From positions 1 to 8,945 of the forward strand of contig JBBDSH010000034.1 of assembly GCA_040905045.1 (NCBI GenBank): DNA of 8,945 nt. The letters run 5' to 3'. A program made the translations under genes and the position numbers. Numbering within the stretch: position 1 is the stretch's first letter; each line of letters begins with the position of its first letter. Source of the DNA: JBBDSH01 sp040905045. Its GTDB lineage: Bacteria; Pseudomonadota; Gammaproteobacteria; Eutrophobiales; Eutrophobiaceae. Under the pieces are notes generated by a model. It searched no databases. It had not been told where the DNA came from and was given only the letters and a program-made list of their open reading frames with translations. Shown in pieces: positions 1 to 5,540 of the stretch.

Positions 1-207
1 CTACGTACCCACCCTACAGCTTCGCTTTATTTCGGGGTTATCCGTAGGGTGGGTTGAACGTCGTTCAGTGAAACCCACCAACAACAGCCGCGAGCCACAA
101 GCTCTCCGGGTGTCATCTTGACCGGAGTGAGAAATTGCCGGAGGCGTAGGGTGGGTAGAGCGTTGTCCAGCGAAACCCACCAACAACAGCCACAAGCCCT
201 CCGGTAG
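1..207. repeat. Cluster of GTAGGGTGGG-type palindromic repeats
   Basis: Non-coding stretch ahead of the first gene. Two full + strand copies lie at 44-80 and 146-182. Each starts GTAGGGTGGGT and ends AAACCCACCA, so GGTGGGT and ACCCACC can pair around a short variable centre. An inverted half copy (ACCCACCCTAC, 7-17) faces the copy at 44, which gives an inverted pair of the kind seen in REPINs. Both full copies are followed by related sequence (ACAACAGCC..., then a GTCAT segment), so the duplicated unit is longer than the palindrome. After copy 1 there is a separate hairpin, CTCCGG (104-109) with CCGGAG (122-127). The family recurs at 3981-4367. No gene is seen here. Palindromes of this type are common between genes in gammaproteobacteria; the family assignment is by eye. 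Confidence 0.8.
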
Positions 208-270
208 TCATTTCGAGCGGAAGGAATAATCTTTCCGACAATGTAGGCAAGCAGGCCGGATGACTATAAA

Positions 271-1569
271 ATGCGAAACCTTATGACAACGAAAAGAAAT
301 ATCTCCGTCATCGGCATGGGCTACGTCGGCCTGCCCGTGGCGGTGGCCTTCGGCAAGCAGCGGCAAGTCATCGGGTTCGATATCGATGACAGGCGCGTAG
401 AGGAATTGACGCAGGGTCGGGATCGCACCGGCGAGGTAACCGGCGAGGAACTGGCCGCCACCGATATCCGCTTTACTTCCGATGCGTCGGATCTGGCTTC
501 GGCGGATTTCCATATCGTTGCCGTACCCACACCCATCACCGATGCCAAGTACCCGGATACCCGCGCCTTGCTGGAAGCAAGCCGCACCCTGGGCGGTGTC
601 CTTAAAAAAGGCGATATCGTTGTTTACGAATCCACGGTCTATCCCGGTGCCACGGAGGAGGAATGCCTGCCTTTGCTGGAAAGCGAATCAGGTCTGCAGG
701 GCGGCAAGGATTTTTTCATCGGTTATTCACCGGAGCGCATCAATCCCGGCGATAAAGAGCACGTCTTTACCAATATCATCAAGGTGGTGTCCGGCCAGAA
801 CGACGAGATCCTCGAGATTGTCGCCGGAGTCTATGAATCGGTGGTCACCGCCGGCGTGCACCGGGCGCCGTCCATCAAGGTGGCGGAAGCGGCCAAGGTC
901 ATCGAGAATACGCAACGGGACGTGAACATCGCCCTGATGAATGAACTGGCGCTGGTGTTCGAGCGCATGGGCATTGATACCAATGACGTTCTGGCCGCGG
1001 CGAGGACCAAGTGGAACTTTCTGCCGTTCACGCCCGGCCTGGTGGGCGGTCACTGTATCGGCATCGATCCCTATTATCTGAGTTACAAGGCCACCATCAC
1101 CGGCCATATTCCCGATCTGATCATCGATGCGCGCAACATCAACGACGGCATGGGGGCCTTTATTGCTTCCCAGATCATCAAGGAACTCATACTGGCAGGC
1201 AGTCCGGTCCGGGATGCGACGATTACGGTGCTGGGACTGACCTTCAAGGAAAACGTGCCGGATATCCGCAATACGCGGGTCGTCGATATTATCCACGAAC
1301 TGCGGGAATACGGGACGCGTATTCAGATTCACGATGCCTGCGCGGATGCGGAGGAAGTGCGTGAGGAATACGGCCTGACGCTCACGGCTCTGGATGAACT
1401 GGCGCCGGCCGAGTGTGTGATCCTGTGTGTACCGCATCACCAGTATCGTGAAGAAGGCTGGGAATTGATAAAACGCTGTCTCGGGAAAGGCAGCGGTGTG
1501 GTTTATGACGTCAAGGGTTGCCTGCCGAGGGAACAGACCCCGGACGGGATTGTGCTCAAGCGATTGTAA
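271..1569 (+). CDS. tviB: UDP-N-acetylhexosamine 6-dehydrogenase (TviB/WbpO class nucleotide-sugar dehydrogenase)
   Basis: A 432-residue cytoplasmic enzyme of the UDP-glucose/GDP-mannose dehydrogenase family. It oxidises C6 of a UDP-sugar twice with NAD+ to give a uronate. The N-terminal Rossmann domain begins ISVIGMGYVGLP, with the glycines of GxGxxG at residues 15, 17 and 20. The central domain carries GGHCIGIDPYYL with the catalytic cysteine at residue 262. The C-terminal UDP-binding domain includes GLTFKENVPDIRNTR. The GGHCIG(I/V)DPYYL form, preceded by RTKWNFLPFTPGLV, is that of TviB (UDP-GlcNAc) and WbpO (UDP-GalNAc) rather than of UDP-glucose dehydrogenase, so UDP-GlcNAcA is the likely product. 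This would feed the dehydrogenase-acetyltransferase fusion and aminotransferase downstream. The start is uncertain: ATG 271 has a weak GGA at 258-260, while ATG 283 gives a more family-like N-terminus (MTTKRNISVIG) but has no Shine-Dalgarno. The gene symbol marks the family, not a proven Vi-antigen role. Confidence 0.9.
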   Translation: MRNLMTTKRNISVIGMGYVGLPVAVAFGKQRQVIGFDIDDRRVEELTQGRDRTGEVTGEELAATDIRFTSDASDLASADFHIVAVPTPITDAKYPDTRALLEASRTLGGVLKKGDIVVYESTVYPGATEEECLPLLESESGLQGGKDFFIGYSPERINPGDKEHVFTNIIKVVSGQNDEILEIVAGVYESVVTAGVHRAPSIKVAEAAKVIENTQRDVNIALMNELALVFERMGIDTNDVLAAARTKWNFLPFTPGLVGGHCIGIDPYYLSYKATITGHIPDLIIDARNINDGMGAFIASQIIKELILAGSPVRDATITVLGLTFKENVPDIRNTRVVDIIHELREYGTRIQIHDACADAEEVREEYGLTLTALDELAPAECVILCVPHHQYREEGWELIKRCLGKGSGVVYDVKGCLPREQTPDGIVLKRL

Positions 1570-1578
1570 AAATGGATC

Positions 1579-1686
1579 AAGGAATGATTTATCTACTGGA
1601 TGCTGGTCCCCGGCTTACGGGCGGCATGACGACAACCGTAGTATGTAGTATGTAGCCCGCATGCAGCGCAGCGGAATGCGGGATGA
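1579..1686. repeat. Left direct repeat flanking hicAB (108 bp)
   Basis: Begins AAGGAATGATTTATCTACTG nine bases after the dehydrogenase stop and recurs at 2464-2564 on the far side of hicAB. I see no base substitutions between the copies. The only difference is that this copy holds the 7-mer GTAGTAT twice where the right copy has it once (108 versus 101 bp). It contains a CTGGATGC...GGCATGACG segment, which resembles part of the element at 4625-4752, and a hairpin, CCCGCAT with ATGCGGG, within the second half. Confidence 0.9.
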
Positions 1687-1723
1687 TGCGGAGGAACCCG
1701 GATTCGGCCTGCATCCGGGTTAC
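1652..1723. repeat. REPIN-like inverted pair of GTAGCCCG palindromes
   Basis: The + strand palindrome starting GTAGCCCGCATGCAGCGCAG (1652-1684) is followed by an inverted relative, AACCCGGAT (1695-1703) pairing with ATCCGGGTT (1713-1721) across a 9-base loop. Read on the minus strand, the second element starts GTAACCCGGATGCAGG, so the two are diverging copies in opposite orientation. Only the first half is included in the direct repeat. It lies between the dehydrogenase stop and the hicA promoter region and may also reduce read-through, but there is no T-tract typical of a rho-independent terminator. Confidence 0.6.
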
Positions 1724-1748
1724 GGTGGCTGCGGAAACCGTTTGAGCC

Positions 1749-1777
1749 TTGATTATCGTACGATATCGTGCGAATAT
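1749..1777 (+). promoter_or_regulatory. Probable hicAB promoter with tandem 10-bp operator motif
   Basis: Two 10-mers stand head to tail, TATCGTACGA (1754-1763) and TATCGTGCGA (1764-1773), with one mismatch. They include the perfect palindrome ATCGTACGAT (1755-1764). A possible -35 TTGATT (1749-1754) and a weak -10 GAATAT (1772-1777) stand 17 bp apart, so a protein bound here would cover the spacer. HicB antitoxins with a C-terminal DNA-binding domain repress their own promoter, so this is the natural HicB(-HicA) operator. The repeats are seen directly; the promoter boxes are weak matches. Confidence 0.4.
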
Positions 1778-1803
1778 TCGCTGATTCTCAGGGATGATCA
1801 CTG

Positions 1804-2013
1804 ATGAAAGGACACGAATTTATTCGCAGGGTGAAGAAATATGGCAAACGCCGCGGGATCCCGGTGCGGATCAACGAAGAACGTGGTAAAGGCAGTCATG
1901 TTACCCTTTATTTCGGCAATCGGTTGACCATTATTAAAGATCGTAAAAAGGAAATTGGAACGGGTTTGTATCGTTCCATGTTGAACCAGCTTGGAATCGA
2001 AGATGACATCTGA
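1804..2013 (+). CDS. hicA: HicA-family toxin (mRNA interferase)
   Basis: A 69-residue basic protein of the HicA/YcfA family, toxins with a double-stranded-RNA-binding-like fold that cleave mRNA independently of the ribosome. The N-terminus (MKGHEFIRRVKKYGKRRG) and the GKGSH segment, with the presumed catalytic histidine at residue 32 followed by a beta strand (VTLYFG), are typical, as is the short helical C-terminus. Length is normal for the family and there is no frameshift, so it looks intact. The start is set by AGGGA at 1790-1794, nine bases upstream. Its last codons overlap hicB by 11 bp (2003-2013), so the two are translationally coupled, in the usual toxin-first order. Together with hicB it is bracketed by two long direct repeats. 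Confidence 0.88.
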   Translation: MKGHEFIRRVKKYGKRRGIPVRINEERGKGSHVTLYFGNRLTIIKDRKKEIGTGLYRSMLNQLGIEDDI

Positions 2014-2461
2014 TCAACCCATTATGACCCACTCCCCGATATGGCCTGCAGAAATCAGGCCCGATGACGAGGGTCGTTACCTGGTCACCTTCCCCGATCT
2101 ACCGGAAGCGCTGACGGATGGTGCGACCCTGGGCGAGGCGTGGGACGAGGCGGCGGACTGCCTCGAAGAAGCACTGGCGGGACGTATTAACCGGGACGAG
2201 GAAATTCCAGTACCAGGCAAAATCAAGCGTGGCCAGTATAAAGTTTTCCTGGACCCGCAATTCATGCTTAAGGTATTGCTTTACGTGCACTGGAGAGCAG
2301 CCAACATCACCAAGACCGAACTGGCCGGGCGGATGCAGGTAAGAGAAAGTGAAGTCCGCCGTCTTCTCGACCCCCATTACGGCAGTAAACTACCGCAAAT
2401 GGAAAAAGCCTTTGCCGCGCTTGGTGCCCGCATAACCGTCTCACTCGAGAAAGTCGCCTGA
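2003..2461 (+). CDS. hicB: HicB-family antitoxin with C-terminal DNA-binding domain
   Basis: About 152 residues. The N-terminal half (residues 10-70) has the HicB partial RNase-H-like signature: WPAEIRPDDEGRYLVTFPDL, then a TLGEAWDEAADCLEEAL helix, which in the family masks the HicA active site. The C-terminal half (about residues 85-150) contains a helix-turn-helix region (TKTELAGRMQVRESEVRRLL) like that of HicB proteins which bind their own operator. Start choice: ATG 2003 has GGAA at 1993-1996 and overlaps hicA by 11 bp; TTG 1991 and ATG 2024 are in-frame alternatives. It is expected to neutralise HicA and to repress transcription from the tandem-repeat region at 1754-1773. It ends two bases before the right direct repeat. 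Confidence 0.88.
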   Translation: MTSDQPIMTHSPIWPAEIRPDDEGRYLVTFPDLPEALTDGATLGEAWDEAADCLEEALAGRINRDEEIPVPGKIKRGQYKVFLDPQFMLKVLLYVHWRAANITKTELAGRMQVRESEVRRLLDPHYGSKLPQMEKAFAALGARITVSLEKVA

Positions 2462-2463
2462 CT

Positions 2464-2564
2464 AAGGAATGATTTATCTACTGGATGCTGGTCCCCGGCT
2501 TACGGGCGGCATGACGACAACCGTAGTATGTAGCCCGCATGCAGCGCAGCGGAATGCGGGATGA
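2464..2564. repeat. Right direct repeat flanking hicAB (101 bp)
   Basis: Same orientation and same sequence as 1579-1686 apart from one fewer copy of GTAGTAT. It starts two bases after the hicB stop and ends about 50 bp before the UDP-glucose dehydrogenase start. The 885-bp repeat-to-repeat spacing (1579 to 2464) covers exactly one copy of the repeat plus hicAB and its promoter. The two copies diverge immediately outside the matched segment on both sides, so this is a discrete duplication. Confidence 0.9.
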
Positions 2565-2613
2565 CGTAAAGGAAATCCCGATAAATAAATAACACAAATA
2601 AGGATATGGAAGA

Positions 2614-3921
2614 ATGAATATCACCATGATCGGCAGCGGCTACGTCGGGCTTGTTTCGGGCGCCTGCTTCGCCGAATTCGGCGCCAGTGTCACCTGCCTG
2701 GACATCGATAAAAACCGCATCAGTCGCCTGAACAACGGCGAAGTGCCCATCTACGAGCCGGGCCTGGCGGAATTGATGAAAAAAAACGCCGAGCGCCTCG
2801 CCTTTACCGACTCCTGTTCGGAGGCCGTCGGCCCGGCCGATTTGGTCTTCATCTGCGTCGGCACGCCGTCCCTGGACGGGAACGGCGAGGCGGACCTGCG
2901 TTATGTCTACCAGGCCGTCAAGGATCTGGCGCCGCATCTGTCCGGCTATACCGTGGTGGTGGACAAATCCACCGTACCGGTGGGCACCGCCCGGGAAGTG
3001 CACCGCATTATCCGTGAAGTCAATCCGGACGCCGATTTCGATGTCGCCTCCAACCCGGAATTCCTGCGCGAGGGCGCGGCCATTTCCGATTTCATGCAAC
3101 CGGACCGGGTGGTCCTGGGCGTCGACAGCGAACGCGCCGGCGAGTTGCTGCAGCAGCTCTACCGGCCGCACATGCTCAATACGCCCATCCTGCAAACCGA
3201 CATTGAAAGCGCCGAACTGATCAAATACGCCTCCAACACGTTTCTTGCCGCCAAGGTCACCTTTATTAATGAAATCTCCGCTATCTGCGAGAAAAGCGGC
3301 GGCAATATTCTCGATGTGGCCGAGGGCATGGGCCTGGACAGGCGCATCGGTAAGGAATTCCTGCGGCCGGGACCGGGTATCGGCGGGTCATGCTTTCCCA
3401 AGGATGCCCGCGCCCTGAACTATATCTCCAAAGAATTGGGCGTGCCCAGCCATATCATCAACGGCCTTATCGAAGGTAACGATGCCCAGAAGGCGCGCAT
3501 GACGGACAAGATCCGCAACGCCCTGGGCGGCGAGGTGCAGGGCAAACGCATCGCCGTCCTCGGCCTGACCTTTAAGCCGGATACGGATGATGTGCGCGAA
3601 TCACCGGCACTGGTTATTGTGCCGGCCCTGGCCGAAGCAGGCGCCGAAATCGTGGCTCATGATCCCCAGGGCATGAAGGAAGCGCAAAAGGAATTGCCGG
3701 AGGGGATCGTCTATGCCGAAGATGCCTACGAGGCGATGCAGGGCGCGGACGCCGTGGTGCTGATGACCGAGTGGCAGGCATACCGGGATCTGGATTTCGC
3801 GCGCATGGCCGGGCTGGTGCGGGGAAAGGTATTTATTGATCTGCGCAATGTCTATGATCTGGATAGAATGAAACAGACCGGCTTTGCTTACTACAGCGTC
3901 GGCCGGCCGGGTATTGCCTGA
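2614..3921 (+). CDS. ugd: UDP-glucose 6-dehydrogenase
   Basis: A 435-residue cytoplasmic enzyme that converts UDP-glucose to UDP-glucuronate with two NAD+, supplying a charged precursor for surface polysaccharide. The NAD-binding domain starts MNITMIGSGYVGLVSGACFA (glycines 7, 9, 12). STVPVGTA and EFLREGAA are the usual family blocks. NTFLAAKVTFINE holds the conserved lysine at about residue 214. PGPGIGGSCFPKD holds the nucleophilic cysteine at residue 260, and GLTFKPDTDDVRESP opens the UDP-binding domain. This GGSCFPKD form separates it from the GGHCIG enzyme at 271-1569. AAGGA at 2600-2604 lies nine bases before the ATG. Length is normal and the frame is intact. The two 6-dehydrogenases belong to the same polysaccharide locus but are now separated by the hicAB cassette, so they may no longer share one transcript. 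Confidence 0.95.
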   Translation: MNITMIGSGYVGLVSGACFAEFGASVTCLDIDKNRISRLNNGEVPIYEPGLAELMKKNAERLAFTDSCSEAVGPADLVFICVGTPSLDGNGEADLRYVYQAVKDLAPHLSGYTVVVDKSTVPVGTAREVHRIIREVNPDADFDVASNPEFLREGAAISDFMQPDRVVLGVDSERAGELLQQLYRPHMLNTPILQTDIESAELIKYASNTFLAAKVTFINEISAICEKSGGNILDVAEGMGLDRRIGKEFLRPGPGIGGSCFPKDARALNYISKELGVPSHIINGLIEGNDAQKARMTDKIRNALGGEVQGKRIAVLGLTFKPDTDDVRESPALVIVPALAEAGAEIVAHDPQGMKEAQKELPEGIVYAEDAYEAMQGADAVVLMTEWQAYRDLDFARMAGLVRGKVFIDLRNVYDLDRMKQTGFAYYSVGRPGIA

Positions 3922-3980
3922 TCCATTTTCCGGCGTTGAGCCCTGGTTGCGGGACCGATAGCCTCGTCGCGAATATTAAT

Positions 3981-4367
3981 GGTGGGTTTTGCATCGGGGT
4001 GGAACGAAGCTGTAGGGTGGGTAGAGTGTTGTACAACGAAACCCACCGACATGAATGGTGAGATTCAAAACAGCGTTCAACCCGCCCTGCGGCGACTGCA
4101 ACAGAAGCTGTAGGGTGGGTAGAGTGTTGTACAACGAAACCCACCGACATGAATGGTGNNNNNNNNNNNNNNNNNNNNNNNNNNNNNNNNNNNNNNNNNN
4201 NNNNNNNNNNNNNNNNNNNNNNNNNNNNNNNNNNNNNNNNNNNNNNNNNNNNNNNNNNCGACTGCAACAGAAGCTGTAGGGTGGGTAGAGTGTTGTACAA
4301 CGAAACCCACCGATATGAATGGTGAGATTCAAACAGCGTTCAACCCATCCTGCGGCGACTGCAACAG
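3981..4367. repeat. Tandem array of a 98-bp REPIN-like unit
   Basis: Fills most of the 466-bp gap between ugd and the next small gene. Units begin with GTAGGGTGGGTAGAGTGTTG at 4012, 4110 and 4276. The first period is exactly 98 bp, and the third unit has one base deleted in its AAAAC run. Each unit is a + strand palindrome (GGTGGGT...ACCCACC), about 12 bases of linker starting at ATGAATGGTG, then a shorter inverted relative (GTTCAACCCGCCCTGC, minus-strand GCAGGGCGGGTTGAAC). A degraded inverted half (GGTGGGTTTT, 3981-3990) precedes the first unit. Within each palindrome the centre is GTTGTACAAC, itself a 10-bp palindrome. Base changes between units are few, so the expansion is recent. The unit is the same family as the cluster at 1-207. 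No gene is seen here. Confidence 0.85.
4159..4258. other. Assembly gap (100 N)
   Basis: Exactly 100 N, the usual placeholder for a gap of unknown size. The gap opens 49 bases into one 98-bp unit and closes 17 bases before the next unit starts. The missing sequence is thus probably 32 bp plus a whole number of 98-bp units, so the true copy number of the array is unknown. Confidence 0.95.
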
Positions 4368-4387
4368 TAAAGAAACACAGGTACAGC

Positions 4388-4537
4388 ATGAAGACCACAT
4401 GGCGATTCGTCATAGCGTTATTCGGCGCCCTGATTATTGTCGTGGCTGTGTTCGCGTTCATGAGCCTGCTCTACTTCAAGGGCGGCTCCGAACCCTCCGA
4501 CGAACAGGCCGAAATGTTTGAGGATATTGTCGGCTGA
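4388..4537 (+). CDS. Small single-pass membrane protein, function unknown
   Basis: A 49-residue protein starting MKTTWRFVIALFGALIIVVA. One hydrophobic helix covers about residues 7-30. It is preceded by positive residues (K2, R6) and followed by a short acidic tail (EPSDEQAEMFEDIVG). By the positive-inside rule the tail would face the periplasm. A modest AGG (4379-4381) precedes the ATG. It is flanked by the 98-bp array upstream and by a palindromic element downstream, so it may be transcribed alone or at the end of a ugd transcript. I do not recognise a family. A short membrane-anchored accessory of the polysaccharide machinery is possible but unsupported. Coding is suggested only by the ordered composition (clean helix, charged ends) and the stop placement. 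Confidence 0.55.
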   Translation: MKTTWRFVIALFGALIIVVAVFAFMSLLYFKGGSEPSDEQAEMFEDIVG

Positions 4538-4624
4538 CTTAGCGCTGATACATTCCACTCGCCCCGCCGATTCGCCGGGGATGGATATCTGATAAAAGGG
4601 TAGCGTCCCTGAGGTACGCACAAC

Positions 4625-4752
4625 CCCGTCATACCGGAAACCCGCTGTTCAGGGTTATCCGGTATCCACGCCGTTTTTCCTTCTGGATGCCGGATAGCGC
4701 AAACAACGCGCCCCGGCTTTAAACGTACCGGGGCAGGCTCCGGCATGACGGG
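4625..4752. repeat. MITE-like element with nested hairpins (128 bp)
   Basis: Terminal inverted repeats CCCGTCATACCGG (4625-4637) and CCGGCATGACGGG (4740-4752) match at 12 of 13 positions. Inside are two further hairpins. Arms TATCCGGTATCCA (4656-4668) and TGGATGCCGGATA (4684-4696) match at 12 of 13, with a 15-base loop. GCCCCGG (4710-4716) and CCGGGGC (4728-4734) match perfectly, with an 11-base loop. The fold is a cruciform or cloverleaf-like shape, not a tRNA. The CTGGATGC...GGCATGACG theme also occurs inside the repeats flanking hicAB. It lies in the 330-bp stretch between the small membrane gene and the regulator; nothing else gene-like is seen in that stretch. Confidence 0.7.
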
Positions 4753-4780
4753 ATGTGTGGATCAAAAACATGGCACGCCC

Positions 4781-4809
4781 TTGTTCTTCCTTGGAAACAG
4801 CATTATAAA
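4781..4809 (+). promoter_or_regulatory. Candidate sigma-70 promoter for the regulator gene
   Basis: TTGTTC (4781-4786) and TATAAA (4804-4809) are separated by 17 bp. The -10 is a good match and the -35 is a partial one. Transcription would start near 4816, just before the palindrome at 4827-4847, a normal position for an autorepressor operator. A second possible -10, TATGAT (4854-4859), lies downstream of the palindrome and would give an almost leaderless message. Confidence 0.4.
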
Positions 4810-4826
4810 CAGTAAGATATGAATCA

Positions 4827-4847
4827 ATCGTTCATTTTTTGAACGAT
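4827..4847. promoter_or_regulatory. Perfect inverted repeat, likely regulator operator
   Basis: Arms ATCGTTCA (4827-4834) and TGAACGAT (4840-4847) are exact complements separated by five T. The 13-bp centre-to-centre spacing puts the half-sites a little over one helical turn apart, as expected for a dimeric winged-helix protein. It ends 20 bp before the start of the MarR-like regulator gene, which is the obvious candidate to bind it. No second copy with arms in this order was seen elsewhere in the window. It is not a good terminator because the T-run is in the loop. Confidence 0.65.
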
Positions 4848-4867
4848 ATGGGCTATGATTCACGAAC

Positions 4868-5506
4868 ATGAATGCCCCCGACAAAGAAGACACCCTCATC
4901 CTCGAGATCCTGCAGAACATTGAAGAGGATCGGCAACTGACCCAGCGCGGGCTGGCGAACAAGCTTGGTGTTGCCCTGGGTCTGACCAATTCCTATCTGA
5001 AACGCTGCATGCGCAAGGGCCTGGTCAAGATCAAGCAGGCGCCGTCGAACCGCTATCTCTATTACCTGACGCCGAAGGGGTTTGCGGAAAAGAGCCGTCT
5101 TACCGCCCGCTATCTTTCCTCGTCTCTGGCGATGTATCGCACCGCCGGCAACGACTACCGCGAACTTCTGGCTCAATACCGGGGGGAGAACAACGGCGGT
5201 ATTCTGCTTCTGGGGGTGTCCGAACTGGCCGAGATCGCCTTTTTACGCGCCCACGAAGCCGGCGTTGAGGTTCAAGGGGTGTTCGACCCCGGATCACAGA
5301 TGCACAACTTCATGTCGTTGCCCGTCTTGCGCGACGAAACATGTCCGCTTGAGGCAGAAGCCGCGATTCTGACCGCCATGACAGACGGTGTGGAACTGAT
5401 TAATGCTTTCCGGGCCCGGCGGGGGAATGTGCCGGTACTGATTCCACGCTTTCTGTCCCATGTTCAGACGAGTATGGACAATTCCCGCACAGGTTCGATC
5501 ACGTAA
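4868..5506 (+). CDS. EPS-associated MarR-like winged-helix regulator with Rossmann-like C-terminal domain
   Basis: A 212-residue protein. Residues 5-80 form a winged helix. LTQRGLANKLGVALGLTNSYLKRCMRKG gives the helix-turn-helix, and LVKIKQAPSNRYLYYLTPKG gives the wing and the following strand. This closely resembles the short MarR-type regulators found in exopolysaccharide loci (the MarR_EPS group). Unlike those roughly 100-residue proteins, it continues with a second domain from about residue 108: a strand and turn (GGILLLGVSELAEIAFL), a second strand ending in an acidic residue (VEVQGVFDP), then LPVL. That order resembles NAD- or nucleotide-sugar-binding Rossmann folds (Rex, PglD N-terminus), but the classical GxGxxG is absent. 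A sensor of a cofactor or sugar precursor is therefore an inference. ATG 4868 has no clear Shine-Dalgarno. The gene lies 34 bp upstream of the fusion gene and downstream of a perfect palindrome, so autoregulation and control of the sugar genes are likely. Confidence 0.82.
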   Translation: MNAPDKEDTLILEILQNIEEDRQLTQRGLANKLGVALGLTNSYLKRCMRKGLVKIKQAPSNRYLYYLTPKGFAEKSRLTARYLSSSLAMYRTAGNDYRELLAQYRGENNGGILLLGVSELAEIAFLRAHEAGVEVQGVFDPGSQMHNFMSLPVLRDETCPLEAEAAILTAMTDGVELINAFRARRGNVPVLIPRFLSHVQTSMDNSRTGSIT

Positions 5507-5540
5507 TACATGGCATGCATTGCCTGACAGGAAACAGTTA

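Noticed and set aside
55..67. TGAACG-T-CGTTCA as a second operator for the winged-helix regulator
   Set aside because: It has the same half-sites in the opposite order and lies in the variable centre of a dispersed repeat, so it is better explained by that repeat.
727..1440. 237-codon minus-strand frame opposite the first dehydrogenase
   Set aside because: Shadow of a clear + strand enzyme; the translation resembles no protein family and has no start signals.
2500..3195. 231-codon minus-strand frame opposite ugd
   Set aside because: Shadow of ugd that also runs into the direct repeat; typical of GC-rich antisense frames.
3981..4367. Possible CRISPR array
   Set aside because: The whole 98-bp unit repeats, including the spacer part. 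There are no unique spacers and no cas genes. The same applies to 7213-7607.
3976..4461. Several frames on both strands crossing the first N gap
   Set aside because: They are made of repeat sequence and unknown bases, with no support as genes.
4562..4580. CCCCG...CGGGG hairpin after the small membrane gene as a terminator
   Set aside because: Only five base pairs, with a 9-base loop and no T-run after it.
5460..5540. Longer start for the fusion enzyme at ATG 5460
   Set aside because: It would overlap the regulator gene and add 27 residues unlike the family. ATG 5541 has a proper ribosome site and the Rossmann motif at the usual distance.
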